From positions 1 through 43,109 of the forward strand of contig CAKZVD010000073.1 in assembly GCA_937922085.1 (NCBI GenBank): 43,109 nt of DNA, in the 5' to 3' direction. This document shows, in pieces, positions 32,884-40,133 of this stretch. The notes under the pieces were generated by a model. That model was given only the letters and a program-made list of their open reading frames with translations, was not told the origin of the DNA and did no database searches. Positions within the stretch are counted from its first letter, which is position 1, and each line of letters begins with the position of its first letter. The position numbers and the translations under genes were made by a program. This DNA comes from an uncultured Tenacibaculum sp. (GTDB lineage Bacteria; Bacteroidota; Bacteroidia; Flavobacteriales; Flavobacteriaceae).

Positions 32884-34224
32884 TTATTGATTTGAAGCGT
32901 TTTTAATCACTTTTAAATCTGCTTTTTTCTTTTGTGCTTTTTTATGCTTTTTACCTACCTTTTGCCAAATCTTCGCCAACTGCACCCCATAATCTATCGG
33001 TTCTTTACCTATGTAGGTTAAAAACATTTTTTCTGTTTTGTGTGCCGTTATATTCATCAAAATTGGGGTGGGGTATAATTCTGTTGCATAATGATTAGAA
33101 GCAAAAGAACGTCTACAAATATGCGAGGCTACTAATTCGTGTTTAGGATATAAACCACCTATATAACGCTTTTTAACCTCATCAAATTTATTCCCTTGAA
33201 TTAAGGTATCAATATTAGCAATCTTACATAATTGTTTTAGATACATATTAAACATTGCTTTACTGCTATCTATGTTATTTGAGAATACAGGAGGAAACTC
33301 TCCATTTCTTTTGTCTAAGATTTCTTTTACTTCGTGATGTATTGGTATCTGAACTAACTTTTTTGTTTTTTGCTGAGTTAAAACAATAAAGTCATAGTCC
33401 TGTATATGCTCTATAAAACTACTATTCATTCTTAACAAATCTGAAACTCTTTGCCCAGTAAAACAACCAATTATTAACCAATCTTTTGCTATTTCGTGTT
33501 TTTCGTTTATAAACTTTGTTTGTTTAATCTGCTCAATTTCGTTGAGGTTTAAAATTACTTTAGGAGCATCAATAGAAAACCCCATAAAGTTTTTAAGTTG
33601 ACTACTTACTTTAAAACCATTCTTTTCAGCATCTAAACAGATGCTTTTTACAAACTTTAAATATCTACCTACTGTATTATCACTTAATCTGTCAACCTCA
33701 CTTAAATAGTCTATTAATTCAATTCTAAACTTCAAATTAACGTCAGTTAGTTTTGTTTTTGTATTGTTATGGGTATCAAAAGCATTTAATTTATTTACTA
33801 TGGTTTGATATTTTTTTCTTGTAGCAAGTGAAACACCTATTTTTTTAGTTTTATCATTTGTTTTGTACTTTAAATTTTTAATAAAATATTTACCGTACTC
33901 TGTTAAGTAATCTAAAGCAACTACGTCCGATTTATTAAAGTTAAAATCTATTTTTGATTGTAACCAAGCACCGTCCATTAATACACCTAAAGCATTTGCC
34001 TTATTTACCTCATCCAATACAAAGTTTTTTAATTTTCTTAGTTCAGATGCAAGATTTTTATTTGATGGTGTGTTATCTTTTGGAAACCCTGTTTTACCCC
34101 AATCTATTGGGTTTATAATTAACGAAGTTTTACGTCTATACTGTTTGTGTTTACCTAAAGTTAGACGCAAATAAATAGGAGCATTTTTAGATTTGCTTTG
34201 TAGTTGATATGTTACCGTTGCCAT
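32884..34224 (-). CDS. tyrosine recombinase/integrase of element 1
   Basis: 446 residues, Bacteroidota-type integrase with an arm-binding N-terminus, SAM-like core-binding domain (about 100-200) and catalytic domain. Catalytic residues: R259 (FTGQRVSDLL), H368 and R371 (SHICRRSF), H395 (NITAHKTEK), Y404 (FLTYIGK). The likely catalytic lysine lies in QQKTKKLVQIP. Full length with nothing broken. Clearly homologous to the element 2 integrase. The arm-type repeat at 34268-34290 sits in its promoter region, so the integrase may regulate itself. Confidence 0.95.
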   Translation of the reverse strand: MATVTYQLQSKSKNAPIYLRLTLGKHKQYRRKTSLIINPIDWGKTGFPKDNTPSNKNLASELRKLKNFVLDEVNKANALGVLMDGAWLQSKIDFNFNKSDVVALDYLTEYGKYFIKNLKYKTNDKTKKIGVSLATRKKYQTIVNKLNAFDTHNNTKTKLTDVNLKFRIELIDYLSEVDRLSDNTVGRYLKFVKSICLDAEKNGFKVSSQLKNFMGFSIDAPKVILNLNEIEQIKQTKFINEKHEIAKDWLIIGCFTGQRVSDLLRMNSSFIEHIQDYDFIVLTQQKTKKLVQIPIHHEVKEILDKRNGEFPPVFSNNIDSSKAMFNMYLKQLCKIANIDTLIQGNKFDEVKKRYIGGLYPKHELVASHICRRSFASNHYATELYPTPILMNITAHKTEKMFLTYIGKEPIDYGVQLAKIWQKVGKKHKKAQKKKADLKVIKNASNQ

Positions 34225-34267
34225 AATTTGAACTTTTGAACACTCAAATATAACTAATCAAAAAAAG

Positions 34268-34290
34268 TTAGTCTGCATCTAGCCTATTTT
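34268..34290. other. recombinase arm-type site, element 1 right
   Basis: Direct repeat of 28238-28260 (TTAGTCTGCATCTAG then CCTATTTT), differing at two positions. It lies 135 bp before attachment core copy 2. Together the two copies sit asymmetrically, as arm sites of tyrosine recombinases do. Confidence 0.65.
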
Positions 34291-34425
34291 TTTTAAACAT
34301 CTATCAATTTTATTCAATTTCATTAAACACTAAAAGACCTAACAAAATCAACGCATCTATTGAAAAAACTAAGAAAACAACCATTTTACTAAGGCTTCCA
34401 AAAGTTCTAAAAAGAGACCTTATAC

Positions 34426-34440
34426 TCTCGGCGTCTCCAC
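34426..34440. other. attachment core, copy 2 (junction of the two elements)
   Basis: TCTCGGCGTCTCCAC, identical over 15 bp to the ssrA end at 28177-28191. It is attR of element 1 and attL of element 2. Only the 3' stub of tmRNA is present, not a second gene. Confidence 0.88.
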
Positions 34441-34444
34441 AATT

Positions 34445-34485
34445 AAAAACCTTAATTATCTAAATTTTAGATTCTTAAGGTTTTT
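34445..34485. terminator. element 2-borne terminator at the attachment core
   Basis: Outer arms AAAAACCTTAA (34445-34455) and TTAAGGTTTTT (34475-34485), with an inner TCTAA/TTAGA pairing. It begins 5 bp after core copy 2, the same placement as the terminators after copies 1 and 3 but with a different sequence. Confidence 0.8.
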
Positions 34486-34495
34486 TAATTACTTC

Positions 34496-34516
34496 TTTGC
34501 ACAACATTTGTACAAC
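34496..34516. other. recombinase arm-type site, element 2 left
   Basis: TTTGCACAAC-AT-TTGTACAAC; a direct repeat with 19 of 21 matches to 39885-39905. It lies 55 bp inside core copy 2. The sequence differs from the element 1 arm sites, as expected for a diverged integrase. Confidence 0.65.
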
Positions 34517-34602
34517 TACATGAAAAAGGGGGTATTTATCAGTCATTTTTAAATCATATATTTGTAATAACTTATTTTATTAAGATAAGTTTTTGAGCAA
34601 AC

Positions 34603-34634
34603 AAAAAGGAATACATTTAGTTGTATTCCTTTTT
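34603..34634. terminator. intrinsic terminator in the left end of element 2
   Basis: Perfect 13-bp arms AAAAAGGAATACA (34603-34615) and TGTATTCCTTTTT (34622-34634) with a 6-nt loop; A-run and T-run make it bidirectional. The 446-bp stretch 34441-34886 otherwise holds only attachment-site features and a hairpin at 34844-34875. Confidence 0.8.
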
Positions 34635-34886
34635 TTATATTTAAAAAGTGTTAATAGGATTAACTTTTTATGTAAGTAAATTGCGGTTTTATGTATATAA
34701 TAATTGTTTTTGACTATAAGATGCACCTCGAAATGAACATCTAAATAACACTAAATGAATAAAACTAATGCTTAAACCCCTATAAATGTGTTTTAATATT
34801 ATTTAAACATAGTTTAAAAATAACTAGATAATCCGTAAGGAAGTATAACCTTTGACTATTTAATCAAGGGTTATAGTAAATGAATA

Positions 34887-35165
34887 TTATTTTAATAGGT
34901 CTAAAAATTCACTTTCTGAGTAAGGAAGTAATTGTTTTGCTATCTCTAAAGTGTTTGCAATATCAAAAGCATTACAATGTGGAATATTATGCTCTGTAAT
35001 CCCCTCTATTGCATTTTGACTTATTGAAATTAAAGAGTTGATTGTGTTTAATAAATCTTCATAAGAATTTAAAAAAAAATCTTTTTTTAAAGAGGTTAAA
35101 TAAACATCTTTTAACTCATTAAATTTATCTAATGTTAAGGCTTGTTTTGTGATTTCTGTACTCAT
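34887..35165 (-). CDS. hypothetical protein, element 2
   Basis: 92 residues, acidic, mostly helical (DKFNELKDVYLTSLKKDFF, YEDLLNTINSLISISQNAI, NTLEIAKQLLPYSESEFLDLL). No motif or membrane segment. Last gene of the element before its left end. It is separated from the HTH gene by the structured region 35168-35308. Function unknown; perhaps a small regulator. Confidence 0.6.
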   Translation of the reverse strand: MSTEITKQALTLDKFNELKDVYLTSLKKDFFLNSYEDLLNTINSLISISQNAIEGITEHNIPHCNAFDIANTLEIAKQLLPYSESEFLDLLK

Positions 35166-35167
35166 GG

Positions 35168-35308
35168 TTTATTGCTTTTAGGATATTATAAAACCCGTAT
35201 AATTTTAGGTGTCCTATACTGCAATAAAGAGTATTGCGGTTGTTTCCAATACCACCACCATACTATACGGGCAAGTTTTTTTAATTTCATATTTTATTGC
35301 TTTTAGGA
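35168..35308. other. repeat-flanked hairpin region in element 2 (origin candidate)
   Basis: A 16-bp direct repeat TTTATTGCTTTTAGGA (35168-35183 and 35293-35308) flanks an inverted repeat CCCGTATA (35194-35201) / TATACGGG (35264-35271), inside which GCAATA (35221-35226) / TATTGC (35232-35237) forms a tight hairpin. The repeat copies lie directly before the start codon of one gene and past the stop of the next. May be the rolling-circle origin or a regulatory RNA. Confidence 0.5.
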
Positions 35309-35309
35309 A

Positions 35310-35639
35310 TTACAAAGGTAAGAAAGTGTTTTTAAAGTCTATCATTGCTTTAACCAATGTTTTTATATCTTTAGGGGCAGTTTTTTTATCTTTTATTAAA
35401 ACCCTTAACTTACTACAAAATTCCTTTAAAATTTCGTTGTAGTTTTTAAGATTCATTTTGAGAGGATTAACCCAACGCCCAACTGTTTGTTCTGTAACAC
35501 CTATTTCTGTGGCAATTTCTTTTTGATTCTTACCAGCACAAAACAAGTGTATTGCGTATTTGTATTTTTCTTTTTGATGTAATGCTTTAAATTCGGTTTC
35601 TGTGTTTTCTTGCATTAGGTATTTTTCAAGTGAGTTCAT
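35310..35639 (-). CDS. HTH DNA-binding protein, element 2
   Basis: 109 residues. A helix-turn-helix of terminase-small-subunit or transposase type is centred on CAGKNQKEIATEIGVTEQTVGRWVN, followed by a helical tail (LKEFCSKLRVLIKDKKTAPKDIKTLVKAMIDF). It could be an element regulator. Without a large terminase or capsid genes nearby, a packaging role is not supported. It follows the 67-residue gene by 15 bp. Confidence 0.72.
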   Translation of the reverse strand: MNSLEKYLMQENTETEFKALHQKEKYKYAIHLFCAGKNQKEIATEIGVTEQTVGRWVNPLKMNLKNYNEILKEFCSKLRVLIKDKKTAPKDIKTLVKAMIDFKNTFLPL

Positions 35640-35654
35640 AATTTTGGGTAATTT

Positions 35655-35858
35655 TTAAGGTTGTAATTTCTTCAATTCTCTTTTAGCATTAATACCTAAA
35701 TAACTACTAAACGTCCTATAACTTATATTAAATTTAGGCTCTATGTATTCCCAGTAAATCTCTTTATAAGTTATATCTTCATCTTTATATTTTAGGTCTA
35801 ACACAATATTTTGTATTTTAATTACTCTTTTATAAAAATTGTTTTTGTTATACGCCAT
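35655..35858 (-). CDS. small hypothetical protein, element 2
   Basis: 67 residues, basic (MAYNKNNFYKRVIKIQNIVLDL, TYKEIYWEYIEPKFNISYRTFSSYLGINAKRELKKL). The middle looks like a short helix-turn-helix-type segment (ISYRTFSSYLGI), so DNA binding is possible, but no family is recognised. It is 70 bp downstream of rep and upstream of the HTH gene in the same direction. Confidence 0.6.
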   Translation of the reverse strand: MAYNKNNFYKRVIKIQNIVLDLKYKDEDITYKEIYWEYIEPKFNISYRTFSSYLGINAKRELKKLQP

Positions 35859-35928
35859 TTGATTAATTACTTTTGTTAATCGTTCAGTATCAAAAGCTCT
35901 ATTGTCAAAAGGCAGTAGGGTTTTTATT

Positions 35929-37365
35929 TTATAAATTAGTTTTATTTATTGTATTTAATAATTTTCTTGCACGATAACTAGTAAGAACTATGGGGGGTGC
36001 ATTTTTACAATATCCAACAACAACTATTTTTTGTGTATTTCTTATCCATATTTTAGTTGTCTTTATTTCTTTTTGCATTAATTTATCTGTATAAGTTTTA
36101 TTATCATGTTTATAACTGATTGTTAAAGAAAGTTTACTTTTATTTAAAGCTTTAAATATTTTTTTTAAACTTTCTTTTTCTTGTAATATTTTTTTTTGCC
36201 TTTTTAAAGTCCTCTTCTTTCCTGTAACTTTATTACTACATTTTTTAGAGCAGTATTTTGCACTTTCTCTTTTGTGTGATATATCTGTATTACAATTTTT
36301 ACAAACTTTTTTTTTATTGGGTATTATTGGTAAGAAAATCACCCTCTTTTTTGAAATAATCCTATTGTTCTTTTTTAAAGTAGTTTTGTCCCCTTTATAA
36401 CCGTCTATACTAACAGTTAAAAGGGGGACACTTTTTTGCTGTTGTATTTCCTTTTCAGGGTGGTTAAAAGGGGGACACTTTTCTGCTGTTAATTCAGCCC
36501 ATTTATTTACTATAATATCGTTAATATCTTTTTGAGTTGTAGATCCGTGTTTACTCATTAATTCTTTAAACCTTTTTTTAGCACGCATTCTTTGCTTTTT
36601 AGTATATTCTACCCAATTTCTAGGTATTGCACTATATAGAACCCTTTTTTGTTGCGTTGGGGTTAAATGTTTTAGGTTTATGCTTTTATCGTAATATATA
36701 ATATTACTCCACCTATTAGTAATTTCCTTTATCAATGGCTTTAAATTCCTTAAACTGGTTAAATCAGCTAAGGTTGTAATGTTGTATTTTTTTAATTCGT
36801 TCATTTTATTATAGTGCATTTCAACCCTCAGCAATTCTTTTGTTTTAAGTTTACTTTGTTTACCTTTATTGTAAATTTTAAGTCTATGGTTTAAATTCAC
36901 AAGTTGCTTGCCTATACTTTGCTTATCTTCTGATAATGTTTTAAAATTATATGTTTTAAAAGCAATTAAATTTTTTAACATTTCGTTTACCTCTATCATT
37001 ATAAACACATTTACACCAAATTCTATATTGTGTATTGTTGTTGTATAGGGATGTATATAAAATTTACTTTCAAGTTCTTTTATAACTTCTAGTAAATTAG
37101 AATAATCAAAATCGTTATAATTATGTTTGCCTTTATTTCTGTATTTATGCAAAGAGCCTGTAACCTGTAAACGCACTATTTTAGTAAGTGTAGTATCTTT
37201 ATGAAAAATGGTAAATTTTAGACCTCTATAATTTGCAATTATTTTGTTTTTTGAAATCTCTCCAGTATTGTAACCTATTTCAACATTAAATTTAAGATAT
37301 ACGCTATTTAGCCACTTTTCAGCAACTTTAAGATTTTTTACATACATCTTAATATAATCAATCAT
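35929..37365 (-). CDS. gene-II-like replication protein with C-terminal zinc finger, element 2
   Basis: 478 residues. Blocks typical of CRI/gene II-like initiators: VTGSLHKYRNKGKHNYNDFDYSNLL style segment, then FYIHPYTTTIHNIEFGVNV, RLKIYNKGKQSKLKTKELLRVEMHYNKM, and KKYNITTLADLTSL. A zinc finger with C355, C358, C372 and C376 (CKNCN, YCSKKC) follows, flanked by a strongly basic stretch. Element 1 Rep lacks this finger. It starts 3 bp after the 93-residue gene, so it is co-transcribed with the HTH gene. Expected to nick the element origin for rolling-circle replication. Confidence 0.7.
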   Translation of the reverse strand: MIDYIKMYVKNLKVAEKWLNSVYLKFNVEIGYNTGEISKNKIIANYRGLKFTIFHKDTTLTKIVRLQVTGSLHKYRNKGKHNYNDFDYSNLLEVIKELESKFYIHPYTTTIHNIEFGVNVFIMIEVNEMLKNLIAFKTYNFKTLSEDKQSIGKQLVNLNHRLKIYNKGKQSKLKTKELLRVEMHYNKMNELKKYNITTLADLTSLRNLKPLIKEITNRWSNIIYYDKSINLKHLTPTQQKRVLYSAIPRNWVEYTKKQRMRAKKRFKELMSKHGSTTQKDINDIIVNKWAELTAEKCPPFNHPEKEIQQQKSVPLLTVSIDGYKGDKTTLKKNNRIISKKRVIFLPIIPNKKKVCKNCNTDISHKRESAKYCSKKCSNKVTGKKRTLKRQKKILQEKESLKKIFKALNKSKLSLTISYKHDNKTYTDKLMQKEIKTTKIWIRNTQKIVVVGYCKNAPPIVLTSYRARKLLNTINKTNL

Positions 37366-37368
37366 TTT

Positions 37369-37650
37369 TTATTTTAAATCATCGACTAACAAAGACAAAG
37401 TATTTTCTAAATTGACCTGTATAATATTAAAACTCTCTTTTAAATCTAAATATTTTAATATTGATAATTTACAAGCGTTACGAACATTACTAACAAATAA
37501 ATAACAAGCTAAATCATTATTATCATTATTAGGCTTTGGATAATTCCCTAATAAATCTATGATACTATATAAAACCTTTTTTTGTTCTTTTGTATTTAAT
37601 AATTCTATGTCAGAAAGTAAATCCAATGATTTTGTGATAATTTCAATCAT
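37369..37650 (-). CDS. small hypothetical protein, element 2
   Basis: 93 residues, helical, acidic (MIEIITKSLDLLSDIELLNTKEQKKVLYSIIDLLGNYP, LNVENTLSLLVDDLK-like end). No recognised family. Overlaps the HTH gene by 8 bp and is 3 bp from rep, so the three are translationally coupled. Same slot as the unrelated 123-residue protein in element 1. Confidence 0.65.
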   Translation of the reverse strand: MIEIITKSLDLLSDIELLNTKEQKKVLYSIIDLLGNYPKPNNDNNDLACYLFVSNVRNACKLSILKYLDLKESFNIIQVNLENTLSLLVDDLK

Positions 37651-37954
37651 TATTATTTCCTTTAATATTAATAGATTGTAAAGCGTTCATTATATCACTT
37701 TCTTTATAACGTATTTTGTTTCCAATTCTATTAGCGGAAATAACACCTTTTTTAGTCCAAGTCCACAAAGTAACCAAGCTTATTTGTAGTGTATCTGCTG
37801 TTTGTTGCCTTGTTAGTAATTTATCTTTTTGTGTATTTTGTGTATTTTCTTTAATTGCCAAAAGCTCTATATGAACATTTTGAAATTGTGTAAGTAATTC
37901 AGACACATCTAGTCCCTGTATTTGTGTTATTTTAATAGATGATTTTTTACCCAT
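37643..37954 (-). CDS. excisionase-family HTH protein, element 2
   Basis: 103 residues. Long N-terminal helix, then HTH_17-type DNA-binding domain LLTRQQTADTLQISLVTLWTWTKKGVISANRIGNKIRYKESDIMNALQS, matching the element 1 protein in layout (wing GNKIRYK). First gene of the HTH/93-aa/rep unit; the 564-bp gap ahead of it must hold its promoter. Confidence 0.85.
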   Translation of the reverse strand: MGKKSSIKITQIQGLDVSELLTQFQNVHIELLAIKENTQNTQKDKLLTRQQTADTLQISLVTLWTWTKKGVISANRIGNKIRYKESDIMNALQSINIKGNNND

Positions 37955-38455
37955 TTTTTAAATTATTTAGCTTCCTTTTGCCTAAAAAAAAAGTAACCAT
38001 TTAAAAAACATTTAAAAATGAAATATACAGTTTTTGAAACTTGGTTATTGTTCCTTTTTAGGTAAAAGGTTTGTTTGTTTCTATATATTCAAGCTAAAAA
38101 CAATTAAAATAAGATCAAATAAAATAAAAATAAAAGTTTAATTAACTTAATTACAGTTAATTAACAGCGTATTTGGAGAGGCTTTACGCCTTTTGAAGTC
38201 AAAGAAACGTATAGTATTTATTACTAATTTCTAAAAAAAAATCATATCATTAACTATTCCTTTGAAGTTCTATTTATAAATAAGGTGTAACTAAAGGGTA
38301 ACATTTCATACTAAAAACGAAATATACAAAAAATGTCCCTCTTCTGTTTTGTTTAATGAATTGATTGTTAGCGCTTTGGCTGTTTTTAAAGGGTAAGGAA
38401 AGGGCTGTTTACCGAAGAAATAGAGCATAAAAACTTATTTTAGATATTATAATAT

Positions 38456-38484
38456 AAACGTTCTTTAAACGTTTTTTAAACGTT
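38456..38484. repeat. three helically phased AAACGTT repeats in a 564-bp gene-free gap
   Basis: AAACGTT starts at 38456, 38467 and 38478, an exact 11-bp period, i.e. one helical turn, just past the int stop of element 2. The rest of the gap 37955-38518 has no gene; it holds small symmetric pieces such as AGGC-TTTAC-GCCT near 38179. Candidate iteron-like or excisionase binding sites. Confidence 0.45.
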
Positions 38485-38518
38485 TTTTTTAAGTAGTCTA
38501 CTTTTACAATACAATTAA

Positions 38519-39847
38519 TTACTTTGCTATTCTCAGCGGTACAACTTTACCTTCTTTTATATCATGTTTTTGACTTTGAATATTCCAGTATTTTGCCATT
38601 TGTTGCGCATAATCAATTGGAGTTTTACCTATGTAGTTTAAAAACTCTTTTTCTGTACTATGCCCCGTAATGTTTAAGAGTAGAGGAGTTGGGATGTCTC
38701 CATAATGATTAGTAGCAAACGAACGTCTACAAATATGAGAAGTTATAAGTTCATACTTTGGAAATTTTCCTTTCTCTTTTCGCCTAGTTTCTTTGTTTAT
38801 TTTTGATCCGTCAATTATATTATTTAGATTAGCTTTTTTGCAAACTTCTTTTATAAACCTGTTAAACATTGTAACTGAGCTATCTTTATTTAATGTATAT
38901 GCTGTTGGAAAATTCCCGTTTCTTTTGCCTAATATGGTTTCTACTTTTGAGTGTATTAATACAGAAACTCGTTTTTGCGTTTTCTGCTGTACCAATTCTA
39001 TAAAATCTAAATCCCCATTATGTTTTAAATTATCTTTCGTTAACTGCAATAAATCTCCTGCACGTTGCCCTATATAACAACCTATTAAAAGCCAGTCTTT
39101 AGCATTTTCTAAACGTTTATCGTCAAAAATTGTATTTTCAATTTTTTCTAGATCTTTAAAATCTAAATATATTTTATCAACCTTTAATGAAAAACCTTTA
39201 ATTTGCATTAACTCATTATTAACATGAAAACCGTTTTTTTGTGCGTCTAAACAAATACTTTTTAAAAATTTGATATACCGCCCTGCTGTATTACGTCCTA
39301 GTTTATCAACTTCTAATAAGTACTTTAAAAATTCATTTCTGTAAGACAAATTAATATCTGTTAAACGATGTTTTTTTCGTTTGTATTCGTCAAAGTTTAT
39401 TATTTTTCTCTTAATAGTTGCGTACTTCTTTTCTGTAGCCTTAGTTACTCCTAATTCCCCCGTTTTATCATTAACTTTTAGAGGTAAACGTTCTATAAAA
39501 TAATCGCAATAATTAGCTATAAAATTATTATCGTTTATTTTTACAAGATTAAAATGTTCATTGATGCAGTTTTGTAACCATTCAGAATTAATAAAAATGT
39601 TATTCTCAACCGCTTCTAAATGTTTTTTTAATACTAAGGATTTTAAACTACCTAAAGAAGCATCTAAATTAGTTCTTTCTTTATAGTGGGATATTTGTCT
39701 AACTTTTCCAGTTTTGTTATTGAAATATTCAGGGTTAACCACTAAAGGGGTGGAACGCATTATATTTTCCGTTCTACCATTTACAAAACGTATATAAATT
39801 TTTGTAGGGTTTTTCTTACTTCTCGTAAGAAATTTAATAGTAGCCAT
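38519..39847 (-). CDS. tyrosine recombinase/integrase of element 2
   Basis: 442 residues from ATG 39847 (MATIKFLTRSKKNPTKIYIR), matching the element 1 start MATVTYQLQSKSKNAPIYLR; 19 further upstream residues are in frame but not supported. Same domain order. Catalytic residues: R262 (YIGQRAGDLL), H371 and R374 (SHICRRSF), H396 (NITGHSTEK), Y405 (FLNYIGK). Intact. It uses the same ssrA site as its relative but has different arm repeats. One arm repeat (39885-39905) lies just upstream and could mediate autoregulation. Confidence 0.95.
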   Translation of the reverse strand: MATIKFLTRSKKNPTKIYIRFVNGRTENIMRSTPLVVNPEYFNNKTGKVRQISHYKERTNLDASLGSLKSLVLKKHLEAVENNIFINSEWLQNCINEHFNLVKINDNNFIANYCDYFIERLPLKVNDKTGELGVTKATEKKYATIKRKIINFDEYKRKKHRLTDINLSYRNEFLKYLLEVDKLGRNTAGRYIKFLKSICLDAQKNGFHVNNELMQIKGFSLKVDKIYLDFKDLEKIENTIFDDKRLENAKDWLLIGCYIGQRAGDLLQLTKDNLKHNGDLDFIELVQQKTQKRVSVLIHSKVETILGKRNGNFPTAYTLNKDSSVTMFNRFIKEVCKKANLNNIIDGSKINKETRRKEKGKFPKYELITSHICRRSFATNHYGDIPTPLLLNITGHSTEKEFLNYIGKTPIDYAQQMAKYWNIQSQKHDIKEGKVVPLRIAK

Positions 39848-39884
39848 AAGATTTAAGTATTTTGAGCAAAACAAATATAATAAA

Positions 39885-39905
39885 TTTGCACAACCGTTGT
39901 ACAAC
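39885..39905. other. recombinase arm-type site, element 2 right
   Basis: TTTGCACAAC-CG-TTGTACAAC, partner of 34496-34516; its inner part GTTGTACAAC is a perfect palindrome. It lies 139 bp before core copy 3, close to the 135 bp seen in element 1. Confidence 0.65.
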
Positions 39906-40044
39906 CTTAGCTTTATTTAGTTGTATTTTACTTAATTCTATTTAACTAAAAAAAAACAGTAAAAAGGCTTAATCCATTAAAAACAAAGAGATAATCCCGT
40001 TTTTAAAGACTTTGTAAATGTTTTAAAAAATGCTTGTTTGAATA

Positions 40045-40057
40045 TCGGCGTCTCCAC
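40045..40057. other. attachment core, copy 3 (outer right boundary)
   Basis: TCGGCGTCTCCAC, identical to the last 13 bp of copies 1 and 2. It marks the junction with the chromosome; the flanking ACAATCAAAAACCTC continues into the native ssrA terminator. Confidence 0.85.
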
Positions 40058-40061
40058 AATC

Positions 40062-40093
40062 AAAAACCTCAATCATTTACGATTGAGGTTTTT
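40062..40093. terminator. displaced native ssrA terminator
   Basis: Perfect 13-bp arms AAAAACCTCAATC (40062-40074) and GATTGAGGTTTTT (40081-40093), loop of 6 nt, further T. It lies 5 bp after core copy 3, exactly where the ssrA terminator would be without the elements. It can also end the convergent usp gene. Confidence 0.85.
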
Positions 40094-40133
40094 TTGTTAA
40101 CTCGGGGGCGAGATAAATGAAAAAAAACAAAAA

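Larger units (their letters stand above)
28192..34440. mobile_element. integrative element 1 at ssrA (~6.2 kb)
   Basis: Delimited by 15-bp direct repeats of the ssrA 3' end. It encodes leftward: a tyrosine recombinase, a zinc-ribbon-like protein, an excisionase-like HTH protein, a 123-residue protein, a gene-II-like replication protein, and two secreted cargo proteins. It has arm-type repeats near both ends, its own ssrA terminator at the left end, and a structured block (29724-29984) that may be the origin. No relaxase, coupling protein, capsid or Zot-like ATPase was seen, so it is best described as a small replicative integrative element or satellite. Confidence 0.85.
34441..40057. mobile_element. 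integrative element 2 at ssrA (~5.6 kb)
   Basis: Bounded by attachment core copies 2 and 3. It encodes leftward: tyrosine recombinase, excisionase-like HTH, 93-residue protein, gene-II-like Rep with zinc finger, two small proteins including an HTH protein, and a 92-residue protein. It has its own arm repeats and terminator. It is a divergent relative of element 1 with the same core plan. No virion or conjugation genes are seen. Confidence 0.85.

Noticed and set aside
34420..34440. Possible second tRNA/tmRNA gene at core copies 2 and 3
   Set aside because: Only the last 13-15 bases of tmRNA are present; there is no acceptor 5' strand, tag frame or T-arm 5' half, so these are attachment-site duplicates.
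35310..35639. Phage terminase small subunit, which would make element 2 a tailed prophage
   Set aside because: Only the HTH part resembles terminase small subunits; no large terminase, portal or capsid gene is present.
38456..38484. CRISPR-like repeat array
   Set aside because: Only three 7-bp words with 4-bp spacers; far too short for CRISPR, and no cas genes are present in the window.
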